64,000 nucleotides of DNA, from NCBI GenBank assembly GCA_033030425.1, contig JAUFSD010000003.1:2976001-3040000 (forward strand), in the 5' to 3' direction. How positions within the stretch are numbered: position 1 is the first letter of the stretch; every line of letters starts with the position of its first letter. Shown one piece after another: positions 1 through 11,970 of the stretch. Made by a program: the position numbers and the translations under genes. Under the pieces are notes generated by a model. The model made no database searches and had not been told where the DNA came from. It saw nothing but the letters and a program-made list of their open reading frames with translations. This DNA is from Verpa conica. Taxonomy: Eukaryota > Ascomycota > Pezizomycetes > Pezizales > Morchellaceae.

Positions 1-98
1 GGGGTGACATTGTCCCCCTTTTCTCCTACTAGTCCTCCAGAACCCTACCCTGACGTCAAAACTTTCGCCAAATTACGACACCAAGCTAAAACGAAAAT

Positions 99-2675
99 AT
101 GAAGATTCTCGTGGTTGGTTCTGGAGGCCGAGAGCACGCTTTAGTATGGAAGCTTGCACAGTCAGAGAAGGTTGAGCATATCTATGTTGCGCCTGGTAAT
201 TTATTCACCTACTTCCTTGGTGTTTCAAAGTATTCCTATACTAACTGTAGCGGAACTATAGGCAACGGTGGAACAGCCAATGGCTTCAAGAACGTTTCAA
301 ATGTGAAAATTGACGTTGGAGCCTTTTCTACACTCGTTGAGTTTGCAGTGAAGAATGAGATAGATCTCGTTCTCCCTGGACCTGAGGCGCCTTTAGTGGA
401 AGGAATTGAGGCCTGTTTCCGCAAGGGTACGTCTATCACTCAAATTAACTTAAAAGAATAACAGCTGAAACTTCTCATGATAGTTGGAATTCCATGCTTC
501 GGGCCCTCAAAAGATGCTGCAAGAATGGAAGGCTCCAAAACCTTCTCTAAGGATTTTATGAGGCGCCATAACATCCCCACCGCTGAATACCGTAATTTCA
601 GCGACTATGAGTCTGCACGCCATTATCTCGAAAGTGTTAACCACAACGTTGTCATCAAAGCCTCCGGTATAGCTGCTGGAAAGGGTGTCCTCATTCCCAC
701 CACCAAAGAGGAAGCTCATTCTGGACTGAAGGAGATTATGGTTAGCAGGGAGTTTGGTGATGCTGGTGATGAGGTTGTCATTGAGGAATTCTTAGAAGGT
801 GATGAATTAAGTATTTTAGCTTTCAGCGACGGATACACTATCACCCCTCTCCCCCCTGCGCAAGATCATAAGAGGATCTTCGATGGTGATCAAGGGCCAA
901 ACACTGGTGGTATGGGATGTTATGCACCCACACGAATTGCATCTCCAGCGGTATTAGAGGAGGTCAAAAAAACTATCTTGCAGCCAACAATTGATGGGAT
1001 GAGGCGTGAAGGTTACCCTTTCAAGGGAATGCTGTTTACTGGTCTCATGATGACCAAGAATGGGCCCAAGGTGCTCGAATACAACGTCCGTTTCGGCGAC
1101 CCAGAGACCCAGACTGTTCTTCCTCTCCTGAGCAAGGACACCGACCTTGCAGAAATCCTTATGGCTTGTGCTCAGGGTTATCTAGATTCGGTCAAGATCG
1201 AGATTACTAAAAAATTTGCTGCAACGGTTGTGGTTGCTGCTGGTGGATACCCGGGATCATATGGAAAGGGTAAAGAGATTAAGCTGAGTCCTGTTGGACA
1301 AGGTATGTTTTACAAAAAAAATCAAGTTTGTCCCAAAACGTTGATGGGGTAATGATAGATACTGCAATTTTCCATGCTGGAACATCATTGGTTGATGGTA
1401 AAGTCGTGACAGCTGGTGGAAGAGTGATTGCTGCCACTGCCACTGCCGATACTCTTGAAGAGGCAGTGAAGAAAGCCTATGAGGGGGTAAAGACCATTAA
1501 CTTTGAGGCTATGTTCTACCGCAAAGACATTGCACACAGGTCTACCACCCCCCACAAATTTCCGACGCATTAATTTTAGTAACTAACACTCCCTAAGAGC
1601 ATTCAAGCAAAACCCAGCAGAAGTAGCCATGACCTACGCGGGCTCTGGTGTCAATGTTGACGCTGGAAATGCTCTTGTTCAGCGTATAAAAGCCGCCGTC
1701 AAATCCACCCGCATTCCCGGTGCCGACGCCGAAATCGGTGGTTTCGGGGGTATCTTCGACCTACAAGCCGCTGGTTGGAACAACCCTCTCCTAGTCGCCG
1801 GAATTGACGGTGTTGGTACTAAACTAAAAATTGCATGTGCCCTCGGAAAGCACCGCTCAGTTGGAATCGACCTTGTCGCCATGAGTGTCAACGACCTCCT
1901 CGCCCAGGGAGCAGGCTCTTTATTCTTCCTCGACTATTATTCCACTTCAAAGCTTAATATTGAAGAAGCTGCAGAGTTTGTCGAGGGTGTTGCTGAAGGG
2001 TGTAAACAGGCTGGGTGTGCACTTATTGGCGGCGAGACAGCTGAAATGCCTGGAATGTATGCTGTCGGTGACTATGATGCTGCCGGGTGCGCTATCGGCG
2101 CTGTGAACCGTGACCAAGTCCTCCCGAAGCTCGATAGCATGGTTGAGGGGGACGTCCTCATTGGTCTTGCATCCAATGGCGTTCACAGCAATGGATACTC
2201 CCTCATCCGCAAAATAGTTGAACGTGCAGGCCTCGACTGGACCGCTAGTGCACCATGGAACAGTGCTGCCACCATTGGCGAAGAGTTCCTAATCCCGACA
2301 AGAATATATGTTAAACAGATCTTAAAGGTCTCTAATAAGGGCCTCATCAAGGGTATGTCGCATATCACTGGAGGAGGACTCACAGAGAATATCCCACGTA
2401 TGCTTCCTAAGCACCTTGCTGCTGAGGTTGACGTTTCCACGTATGAGTTATCGCCACTATTTAAATGGCTAAAGAAGTCAGGTAACGTTGCATCAGCGGA
2501 GTTTGCTAGGACTTGGAATACGGGATTGGGTTTCGTAGTTGTTGTGGCAAAGGAACATGTTGATGAGGTATTAAGCACACTTAAAACAGAGGGTGAGACT
2601 ACATTTATTGTAGGGAGGGTCATTAAGAGAACGGCTGAGGGATGTGAGCTTAAGGGGCTTGAGAGCTGGAATTAG
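99..2675 (+). CDS. ADE5,7: Bifunctional phosphoribosylamine-glycine ligase / phosphoribosylformylglycinamidine cyclo-ligase (GARS-AIRS)
   Basis: Cytosolic enzyme for two steps of de novo purine synthesis: GAR synthetase (N-terminal half) and AIR synthetase (C-terminal half). Five exons are supported by splice signals and frame: 99-195, 262-426, 484-1302, 1359-1539 and 1598-2675. They give about 779 residues, close to the fungal family length of about 800. The N-terminus starts MKILVVGSGGREHALVWKL, the conserved GARS dinucleotide-like loop. Joining exons 1 and 2 restores APGNGGTA, and joining exons 2 and 3 restores VGIPCFGPSK. The ATP-grasp region (GKGVLIP, NTGGMGCYAPT, FNVRFGDPE-like NVRFGDPETQ) is intact. 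The AIRS half begins around MTYAGSGVNVDAGN and contains GGFGGIFDL, GVGTKLKIA and HITGGGLTENIPR. The first intron has a clear CTAAC branch site at 241-245. The gene looks complete; only the family-level name is inferred. Confidence 0.97.
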
Positions 2676-3194
2676 AAGATACGATTATCTAAAAATGGGG
2701 AATAGAAGCGATTGCTTTTTTGTTTTAAATAAATCATTACACACTTAGTATATTCACTTTTTTGTTATGATTTAAGATTTATAAGCCTATAGAACTCCAA
2801 CTAATGATAGTTAAATTGATCCCTTTCTTTTTTAATTTCTATAGTAGGAGTAAAAGGCAGCTCATCTATAAATCATAGTAAATCACTCGACACATTATGA
2901 ACTGGAGCCTGCGCTCTAATTTACCAAGGAGTGCACCACCATGATAAAAGTTCTTCTATGAATAAGTATATGACAGCCCAAATACAATAGGTTTGTGTGA
3001 TTCCCAAAGAGCGGGAGTATGCCAGTCCACCCATTGGAGTGGCCGCGGAAACAACAGCCCCCTCATAAACACTACATCCCCCCTCCCCTTACCACCACCA
3101 CCAGATCCTTCTCCCCCTTATCACCTTCACTTCCTCTCAAAAGCTTCTTAAACAGAAATCTTTATAGAGTTTAAACCAACAATCAACTTTCAAT
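2676..3194. other. Intergenic region between ADE5,7 and a small hypothetical gene
   Basis: AT-rich up to about 2900. From about 3050 it becomes C/T-rich (runs of CCCCTCCCCTT and CCACCACCACC), a composition typical of ascomycete core promoters and 5' leaders, just ahead of the ATG at 3195. No ORF, RNA gene or repeat is recognised here. Confidence 0.5.
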
Positions 3195-3620
3195 ATGTGC
3201 TCTACCCCTATTTCTCCCGCTAAACCTACCCCCCAAGCTATCCCCACTAGCACCTGCCAGTGTACTATCCCCGGTAATGAGGAAACCACTGTTTTTCCTA
3301 TTGAAAGCAACATTACTTGCCCCAGGTCTTCCGAAGACTGCTACAAGATTACTTCTTCAATGGATATTCCTACTTGTCACAGCGCTAGGATGGAAGGTAT
3401 AGACCAGTACCTAGATCCTACTAGTGAGGCATGGTGGAAAGCGGTTAATTTTGCATTTGACTGTGCAGAGAAGACCTTTGAGCCTAAAGCTCGCACAGCT
3501 ATTCTATGCGAACACTCCGACTCTTCTGCCTCCTGTGGGAAGAACGGTACTGCTGCTGTCTGTGGTGAAAAGACTGAGGTCGTTGCTGAGGTGAATAATT
3601 TTGTAGAAATAAACTCCTAA
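3195..3620 (+). CDS. Small cysteine-rich hypothetical protein
   Basis: Intron-less ORF of 141 codons that I do not recognise. It begins MCSTPISPAKPTPQAIPTST and carries about nine cysteines spread along its length, with a Pro/Thr/Ser-rich first 40 residues. There is no signal peptide or membrane segment, so it is not an obvious secreted effector despite the cysteines. A central EAWWKAVNFAFDCAEKTFE stretch could form an amphipathic helix. A C/T-rich leader sits directly upstream and the ATG context is CAATATG, both of which support a real gene. The next 900 bases hold no gene. Alternatives are a lineage-specific orphan gene or a chance ORF; expression data would settle it. Confidence 0.5.
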   Translation: MCSTPISPAKPTPQAIPTSTCQCTIPGNEETTVFPIESNITCPRSSEDCYKITSSMDIPTCHSARMEGIDQYLDPTSEAWWKAVNFAFDCAEKTFEPKARTAILCEHSDSSASCGKNGTAAVCGEKTEVVAEVNNFVEINS

Positions 3621-4517
3621 AACTAGCACTAATCTAGGATTTAAGGTTACTAAAGAATCTTATTACTCCGCGGATAGCTGTTCAAAGTAGAATTATAAAT
3701 ACCCCAAAGATTACAGGCAAGTCTCCCTTCAACTATTGGCGCCCTTTGGTAGGTTGTTGACTAATTTCTTTAATAGCGCAAAGAGATTCAAAGTGACTCA
3801 ATTAAGTGTGGGGGTATGATGTTTCTTTTATTTCAAATTTTGGGTGTATTTTATTTATCCTTCTTGTACTTCACTTCTGTATGAATGAAATTGGATTAAA
3901 TTCCTTGTTGGGTCTTCTGGGCTAGAGATTATATCTGCTTCTTCAGTACTTCTCTACTAGAGCTTTCATACTCCTAAATAAGTACCCCTTCCATTGCTTG
4001 ACTTTCTTTACTACTCACTGTTAATGTATCTATATTGGGGCTGATAATAGGCACACTTAGCAAGTACCAACTCTATTTAACTGTAAGTATAAAGTCACCA
4101 TTCCTTATTTACGTATACACGCCACCGAGATCTTTTTCTTTAAAGCTAGAGCCGGAGTTTCACTCCCGATACCGATAATCGAGATACCCCTACGGCCCAC
4201 TCTCATCTCGTAGCCATAATGCCTGCGGCCAATCATAACTATAAGTTAAGGTGTTAAAATGCACAATGTGCGATCTAAGGGAGGTCAACGACGCCCCCAA
4301 TAGCAGAAATATTTTAGATTGCCCCCCACCAGAAAAAAACGAATCCTCAAGTAATGATAGTACAATACATAAGCCCTTGTACAAATCTTGATTTGAGCTC
4401 CGTAATCCTTTTATTATTGTGCTACCATATCAAAGATAATACCGTAAAATGTAATACTTATGGTTCACATCCATATCTCCCAATTCCGGTTTCAATTTCC
4501 CATGTACTCCACACCCG
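3621..4517. other. AT-rich gene-free stretch
   Basis: No ORF with coding character, no RNA gene and no clear repeat is visible. It holds the 3' flanks of two convergent genes, the small hypothetical gene and the Zip4 gene. Confidence 0.5.
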
Positions 4518-7500
4518 CTAGGACCAGCTAAAATCTAACAACTTGGCCTGCAGATACCTCAAAGTTACTCCCGAGTCTTCCACCAGACCCGCCAAAGACA
4601 GCGCGAGATCCGAAAATCTCCTCGCACTGGAAATGTCAGTCGAACTATTACCGATTACGTTGTGTAAGCTTCTGACATCTGACACCTGTAGAATCACAAA
4701 CAAAACGGCGGGCACATACCAATGAAAGTCAACAGATCTATTCCAAGCGGTTGCTTTTAACACAGTATCAGCAATTTTCAGCTAATAAAGTAAAGAAAAA
4801 TCAACCCACCTGTGAGCCATTGGATCTCATCATTCGGATATTTCTGACCATCGCTCCTATTTTTTGTCACATCGATTACCTCGACGAGAAGTGCTTCCGT
4901 GACCTTTGGGTCCTTGGTAATTGATAGCTGAACTAAAGTTCTGATCCACCTCGAAAGCTTTACAATGTTAGCCATTGGTGACGGTACTATATGATTTAAT
5001 ATAACCTGCATGATAATCAGTTTAATTCTACTAGGGGCCTCGCAACTGATGAGAATATCCGTGATTGTTTCGAAAATAGATACTCCATGATTAGTCGACA
5101 ATTTTGCTTCTTCCACAATGCCTCGGAGGGCTTCCCAATCTTTTAGTCTACCTGCAGCTTCAAACTCATAGCCTAAAAGTATTCCGAACTTTTTATTTAA
5201 ATCTTCAGTTTCATCTTTCACCCTACGTTCGACAGAATCTTTCTTATTACGGAACTCCCGGATATGACGCCGAGAGATCAGGTAATATTGTAGCTGCTCT
5301 TCAATATTATCTTCAACACGAGCTAGCTCTACACTGATGCAAGCACAAAGATAGTTGCATAGAAGTCTTCTGTATGAGATTTCGGCCAGAGTAGGTTCAT
5401 CAATGTCATCCGGGTACAAATCCAGGAAGCTGATGCATGTCGAAATTAGTCTAACACTCCTTAAAGGAGACCATTCAACGATACTCCGAAGGCCAATATT
5501 ATAGGCATTTCGAGAGAACCAATCTAATTCTTTAATCGTAAAAATAGTCTCCCCCTGTTTAATACTCGTCTTGACCTTTTGTCTTGACCGTTTGGCTTGT
5601 TCCACAGCTTCCTTGAACGTAAGTTTTGGCTATCACGAGGGGGATAAGCACCTACACTTCTCTAAAAGTAAACAGAGTGATTCAACTGCTGCCTCGGCTT
5701 CTCTAGACCCTTCAATTTCTGCCATTGTTAACCGAATAGCACACCGCAATATCGTAGGTATGTGGCCAACATCAGGTGCCATAAGACCAATTTGGTCGAG
5801 CACCATCTTAAGTGCCACCAACGCCAGCCCTCTATTCCCTATCTCCTGTGCGTCTAAAGCACAGCCATAAAGAAGACGTCGATCTGGATCTGTGCTTTCA
5901 CTCAGACTTTGGAGGCAGTTTACAGCTATTACATATCAGTAAGAACTATGTTTGTACCTCCTCAGAACATACCTAGATCTTGATCCGGCATTCTTACCGC
6001 TACCTTAAACATTATAAATCTAGTGAAAGGCTCATTACGCGCTGCTTCCGACATTTTGTCAAACGTTTCCATAGCCATCCCAAAATCTTTACTTTCAAGA
6101 GCGCAGAGGATTATTTTCCTAATAAAATAAACACAAATTATTAGACATACGTACTCTAGATAAACTAAATGCAGGCTTACCGAGAAATTTTTGCCAAATT
6201 CAGCTCCCCAGTTGTGTCAAAAATTGAATGTTGTGCCATCCTACACCAAGAGCTAGCAGTTTGGTACTTTCTCTGAGAAAAAAATGCTTCTGTAATTTTC
6301 CACAACAATATCTGGGCAGCATGTGTGGCCTTTGGGGTAAGCTTCTTTGCGAGCCTCTTTGCCATAGAATCCAAAAGATTTTGTAGTGCAGGTAAGATGG
6401 TATCGTCCTCTGAAGATTGATCTTGTATGGTCACCCAAAGACGTGTAACAAGTGTTCTTTCTATCCAGTCATCTCGCTCGAGAACAAGAATTCGTTTAGT
6501 AAGGAGCTCATCTAGGCATTTGCATGCAAGATGGATGTTTTTCTTAGAAACAAGCACATGAATCTTCCCCATCACTATCTTGAAAGAATTTTCTGTAAAC
6601 TGGACTATAGACAACATCCTAGAAAGGACTTCGTAGTATTCCTGCATGTTATCTGGGCTTTCGGCGGAAACCAAATCCAATTTCAGCAGATATACAGTGA
6701 GACGTGTCGGCCAGTCTTCACTCATCATATCAATAACGCTCCGAGCCCTATCCAAATCTCCCTCCGTAACATTGCCAAGATATGCCCTTGCTATTTTAGT
6801 ATTAGAAGTAATGGCCTCTTATGAGCTCCGTAGGAATCGAAGCCTACCAAGACTATGCATAACAGCCAAACGAAGTTCTGCACCACTCTCCGAAAGAGAG
6901 CTGGGATCCATTCCACTAATCACATCAAAGGACCGTTGCAACCATTTCTTAGCCGTATCAAAAACACTCTGTTGTAGCAACTCATTCCCAATTTCATATA
7001 CTACATCCACTAAGCTTTCGGATGTCCGCGGATCAAGAAGTGACTGCTGTTGCTCTATTGCCTTACTGTACATGTAATCCGCCATCGAGAGGTTCGACTG
7101 TCTCCATGACAACACGGTTCGGAGGATGAAATAATCGCAAGACAACCTGCCCCGTGTCTGCTGATCTTCTGGTTTAAGTTCTGAAGAATTACTCGCTTTG
7201 GTGAGATCTTCTTGGTATTTGGCGGCCTTCTCCATGGTTTTCCCGGCCCATTTGACATCTTTTTGATCTAATTTACCAATACCATTAAATTATCAAAGCC
7301 CTAGACTAAAGATAAACCTTCTCACCTAGACATGTCTTCCCTGCTTTAATGGCTACCCTAAAAAGCCGGATGGTGTTTTGTAGTTTCCGAGTAGAGGGGT
7401 GTGAGCAGTCAAGCATGAAAAAGGCCAAGAGCCGAACTGACAAGATCAGCCCCTACTGACCTATCCCTAGAGACAGAGAGCATACCAGAAAGGACATTTT

Positions 7501-7873
7501 GTCCCTTTGATGACAGAGAGTAATCCCCACCCCCCTTGTCTCTAGTAAGCGTGATTGAGAAGTTCCACAGCTTCGTGGCTTGGATATCCAGCTCTTCAAA
7601 TTCCTCATCTAGTTTAAGGTTCTCACGAATAGATGCACACTTCTCAGCAAGTTTTATTGCCGTTTCGAGCCGAACCCCCAATGATACCTCATTAGAGTTG
7701 GATGATAAATCATGGTATATCTCAGCTGAAGATGCTATAGAAAAAATCAGTATACTTCCATCTTAGTGTGGAAATTACAAGCGAAACACAGAAGGTGCTT
7801 GACCGGACAGCGACATGATCCTCTTCTGCAGCGTGGCAACAGTTGTGTTATTTGTGCCGTCGAAGGGAGGCAT
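4518..7873 (-). CDS. ZIP4: Meiosis protein Zip4/Spo22 homologue
   Basis: Zip4/Spo22 is a TPR-rich nuclear protein that promotes synaptonemal complex formation and class I crossovers in meiosis. The reverse strand carries a chain of exons with Spo22-domain signatures: HAAQILLWKITEAFFSQRKY followed by SSWCRMAQHSIF, then KELDWFSRNAYNIGLRS. At the C-terminus, introns 4754-4809 and 4627-4719 join to give QWLTATAWNRSVDFHC followed by ARRFSDLALSLAGLVEDSG, the conserved family ending, and then the stop at 4518-4520. Further introns lie near 5601-5661, 5935-5975, 6120-6180 and 7265-7325. The 5' end is the least certain part. I place the start at 7873 (MPPFDGTNNTTVATLQKR), joined by an intron with a weak GTCAAG donor to an exon starting near 7724. 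The domain match is strong; the first exon is a guess. Confidence 0.85.
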
Positions 7874-8774
7874 TGTTCATTCTACTTGGTTAAAAAAGTT
7901 CCTAATTACCGGGGACCGGATCGAGACTGGCAGCTAGAGATAGTGTAACTCGTGAGAGACCTATGGAGTGCAACCCTGGGGTGGAGGAATCATCCCCACC
8001 ACACCCCTCTCGTATGTGGTGGGCCTATTGCCGGTACAGGGTTAACCACGGAGCGAATCGTGTCAAGACAGTGGCGGCTTGTTGACAGCTTTGACTTGGA
8101 AGTGCCGGTATGTAGCCAACCTTCAAGGCTCATACACGGGCACTCGCATTGAATGTGCGGGACGAAGCACGGGTCTTCGGCTGCCTGCAACTTCAACCCT
8201 TATGTGGCTACACAGAGCACGAATAGGGGAATGAGAACCTACTCACTCGTAAGATTGACCTCCTTTTTTACTCGAACAAGGTCATTAAACAGTACACTGT
8301 GCTCTTCCTTCTTCCCCGTCTGTTTAATTCCCCGCTACCCCACCCACCCACGTTATCACTACCCTATACCAGCCTTGCGACTACCGTCTTTAAAAATAAA
8401 GAAAAGAAAAAAGCCCAGAAAAAGAGTAAGAAAAGCAAGTATTCAACTCCAGGCTGGTCTGCACACAACGCCGTGAGAAATATGCAAATACACTTTGTAG
8501 CCTCGTGATGCGCCCCTTTATCCTCAGCCTAGAACCTCGATGTTGACGTACATGTACAGGAGCATCCCCCCCCCCCCCAAGGCGCCCACATAACCGAAAT
8601 CAGTGGGTATCAGCAGACGGCCCATGATGTATATAGAAAACGACAAAGAAAATTAGAAATTAAAGAAAGAAAAAGTAAGCAGTTGAAGGGCGATCAATCA
8701 GCGGCCCTTATAGTTTTTTAGGGTGGATCGGCATGAAGTTGCCTATTATCAAGGCCGGTCTATCATATAAGTAG
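7874..8774. other. Intergenic region upstream of ZIP4 and downstream of the zinc-cluster gene
   Basis: Likely the ZIP4 promoter plus the terminator of the zinc-cluster gene; both genes are on the reverse strand. The part from about 7970 to 8200 is GC-richer, with short self-complementary stretches such as CTGGGGTGGAGG and ATCCCCACC. A C11-type run occurs near 8568-8578. The short ORFs in this interval have no family resemblance. Additional 5' exons of ZIP4 could hide here. Confidence 0.4.
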
Positions 8775-10783
8775 TTAGCTACCAATATCTTCCCTGCTTT
8801 CCCAAAACAAGGCTGTAACTAACATATCGTAGATATCTCTCCGGATAGTAAACGAGAAACAACAGTGGATAAGCTTTTGTTCCGCGTTTGGATCAGGGTT
8901 TCGCAAGTGGCAGCTCGTCAACATGGCCTTTTGGCTAGTATCAAAGGCGATTTTACCAAACTTTTCCCAGTAGCTGACTGCGGAGTCTTCCACCACGAGT
9001 TCATAAATTGCCAATTTTCCCTACTCGTATAAGACATACCAAATTAGCTACTATCGGGATAAAATATGTCTCGGACATCAAATCCCGACAAATCGGAACA
9101 GTAGGAGAAAAAAACTAATCAAGAAGAATATACATCTCGCATTTGCTCAATCGGAACATTGATTAATTCCGCGAATTCTTTGTTTCCCCTAAAAATCTCC
9201 CCGGTCCTCCGCCATAGACACGCCGGAACCGCCATTGACGCAAAAACTCGGTCGTACTCGAGCAATGATTTTTCAAACCATTCCTCTACGTGAACCAAGT
9301 CCAAATCGGTCAACTGATGCGTCCGTTCGCGAAACTTCGGCCTAAATTGATTCAGCTGGCCCAAAATCCGCTTTCGAGATGTTGGTAACATTTCCCTGTC
9401 CATATATTGAGATAACCTTGCATAACCTTTGACGTAATTGAATGGTTTGAGTAAGCCAGCCTCTAGCTTTGCCTTTAGGACCTGCTTCATGCGCTCTTCC
9501 GGATTGTTCTGTGATGGGTCTGCCGCTGTAAGATAGTAGTTTTCTCGAGCCCCCTCAGCTGAAGGCTTCTGGCTCCCGGCACGAGGAACAGCCGCCATAG
9601 AGTTACTTGATGGCGGTAAAAGCCGCTGCGGGTTGAACGTCGTGCTACCGTTGCTTGCATCAGGTTCTCTTGATGAACTCTGCTGGTTGCCTTGGGATGC
9701 TTCTGAAAACAAGCCTTGGTTCTGATCGCTAGTAAAGATGTCCTCTGAGTAGAGGTTGCCGAGGAAGTCGCTCAGCAAATTGAATTCACTGGAGACCTCT
9801 GGTGCGGAAAACATCCACTGCTGATGATATGGGTTTGTATAGTTCGATTGTTGTTGAGGAGGAGGGTGGTCCCAGTCAGTGAAGCCTAAAACTACCAACT
9901 CGTGTCAGTCAAAAGATAGTTTCGGCTTGGGGCTGCAACCACGTATTTATATATCAGGGACTCGACATACACGCTTGAGAATTTCCATTCAGATTGGATC
10001 TAGGTGTCACGGAAACCGGTGATGGTGCAACGATAGAGGCCCCTGCGTTGCTCCTCGAAGGTGGTATGGGAGGAGGCGGGAGCGAGACATTAGAAGATCC
10101 GGTCCTCGCTTCTTTCTGCTTCTCGAGAGAGTTTTTCATGCCGTCGACCGGTGGCGCTAATGATGCCCTGGGTGGAGAGGTGTGTGAGTCCTCCTGATCG
10201 TTGTCCAGGGCGTTGGCGGCTTCGGTTTTTGGTTTCTTGGGTTCGCGAGGCTCGTCGTGACAAAGATGACCTATATTCCTTTTCACGCAGCGCATACATG
10301 GCCGGTCTGACAATAGATTAATCGCACGTACTACATCAGCAATTGCACATGTATAAGTTCACCAGCCCGCCACTTTGGGAAGGGAGTGGAAAATTAAACT
10401 GCTAAAATGCGCGTTTCTCTCTGACGTACCATCATCGCATGTCATGTGCGATCGTCGGCAATACACACAAGCTATCACGCGACCATAAATCAGTCTAAAA
10501 CTCCTAGATACACTGGTAGTAGAGCTATCTGGGGTAGACTTCAAATGTTCATACCATGATTGACCTTGCGCCGTTTCTTGGGGCTGCGCCCTGAAGAGCT
10601 TTGTCCTGGAGTTGAGGTTGTTGGAGATTGGGAACCTGAGTGCGTAGGACCACCTGAACCCGCAGTAATAGTAACAGTGCCGGACACTCCTCCTCCTCCT
10701 CCAGTCTGAGAGTTATTCTCAGCTGCAGATGAATAGGGAGTGGTCAATGCAGCTCCATTACTGGTGGAATGAACTTCGGTCAT
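8775..10783 (-). CDS. ERT1: Zn(II)2Cys6 transcription factor of the ERT1/acuK (gluconeogenesis activator) family
   Basis: Nuclear regulator; in fungi the ERT1/acuK/RDS2 family switches on gluconeogenesis and respiratory genes on non-fermentable carbon. The start at 10783 gives MTEVHSTSNGAALTTPYSS. Exon 1 (10783-10555) ends in KKRRKVNH. The tiny exon 2 (10471-10430) encodes the first half of the zinc cluster (CVYCRRSHMTCDD), and exon 3 from 10306 supplies RPCMRCVKRNIGHLCHDEPR. All six cysteines are present across the three exons. After a Pro/Ser/Gln-rich linker comes the conserved C-terminal PAS-like region: LLKPFNYVKGYARLSQYMDR, FRERTHQLTDLDLVHVEEWF, YDRVFASMAVPACLWRRTGE, IFRGNKEFAELINVP. After an intron near 9030-9120 it ends with LAIYELVVEDSAVSYWEKFG and CCFSFTIRRDIYD. 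The last 15 or so residues differ from the usual family ending. Confidence 0.9.
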
Positions 10784-11970
10784 GGGAAGAAAGGATTGGC
10801 TGAAGAGAATTAGTTTCAATCGATATTGAGTGTTCTATCCCGCCGCATTCAACGGAGCGTCCTGTCCTAGAGGGACGGGTCACACGAAGCAGGATAATGC
10901 GGATTGCTCGATCTTTGCTGCTACTCCTCCTTGCTGCAATCACTCAACGCTGAGTGTCTATCGTGTATTTTTAAATTTTTTTTTCCCCTTTCCTTTCCAC
11001 ACTCTTTTTTTTTTCTTTTCAATTTATCTCGTCCTTGCCACGCAGATATTCGTGGAAGCCGACAGCGTGGTTGTATGTACGCGTGCTGTCGGTGGTGGAG
11101 GCTCTGGGGCTGGCTGTAAAAGGTGTCGCACGACCAAAAAAAAAACCAGAGGTGCAGGTCTTTCGGTGGGTGGACAACGGGTTGGCAAGTACCGACTAGT
11201 AGAGGGCCAAGAAAGATCTTTCACTCGACCAGGAAAACGGGTCCCAGAGCGACTGCTAGCAACGTTACTGAGATCTGGGCAAGAGGTAAAATAAATAAAT
11301 GAATAATATAAGAGAGAGAGAGAGAAGAACTGAATACGAAGCTGCCCACCAGTGGAGGGGGAGTCTATAGCCAGCTTCGTCTAAATGAAGAAAGTACCGC
11401 TAGGTTCTCTGGACGCAATTGACTAACGTAGCGAGAAAACGTATTATGTGATGCAGCCGATGATGTACCTGCACTCATCGACGGCGCAGAGAGAAACAAG
11501 AGCTCTATCAGCCTATTCCCAATTCCTCCAAGTCTACCGGTGAATCGCTGCCGCATGGTCCTTTCTGCAGCTGGACCCTGGCAAGCTTCATTGGATCGAC
11601 AAGTGCGGCTTTTTTGAGACTTTTGTGATGTTTCCTTTTTTCGCTCGAGAGCGACAACGGTGTTTTTGGAGGTTATAATTTGTCAATCATGCGGCCTTAC
11701 GACATATGTGGGGGAAAGTCTATCCCGGCTTAGTCTATGAAAGTTTCTATGGTGATTGCTTCACGATACTTATTCAAAAGCCTACAAATTTCAACGAATT
11801 AAAAGGGCCAGATACAACATTACTTGACCGCAAAAAACAACGCAAAATTTTCTTGCGCCTTCTAGGTATGCCTTTTAAACTCTTAGCCGCTACAACCTCG
11901 GCTTCGGCCCGAACACCCCCACCTATCCAGTCATCCGCGCAACTCCGAAACGCCTTCCGCAAAATTATCG
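10784..11970. other. ERT1 upstream region and CENP-Q 3' flank
   Basis: Contains T-rich pyrimidine tracts (about 10975-11030) and a (GA)n microsatellite near 11312-11325. The reverse-strand ORF at 11365-11556 (63 codons) could be an upstream ORF in a long ERT1 leader, but it has no recognisable homology. Confidence 0.4.

Noticed and set aside
4627..4719. Reading straight through the ZIP4 intron as an 81-codon ORF
   Set aside because: Splicing at GTATGTG...TTTCCAG with a CTGAC branch restores the conserved family C-terminus, whereas read-through inserts unrelated residues.
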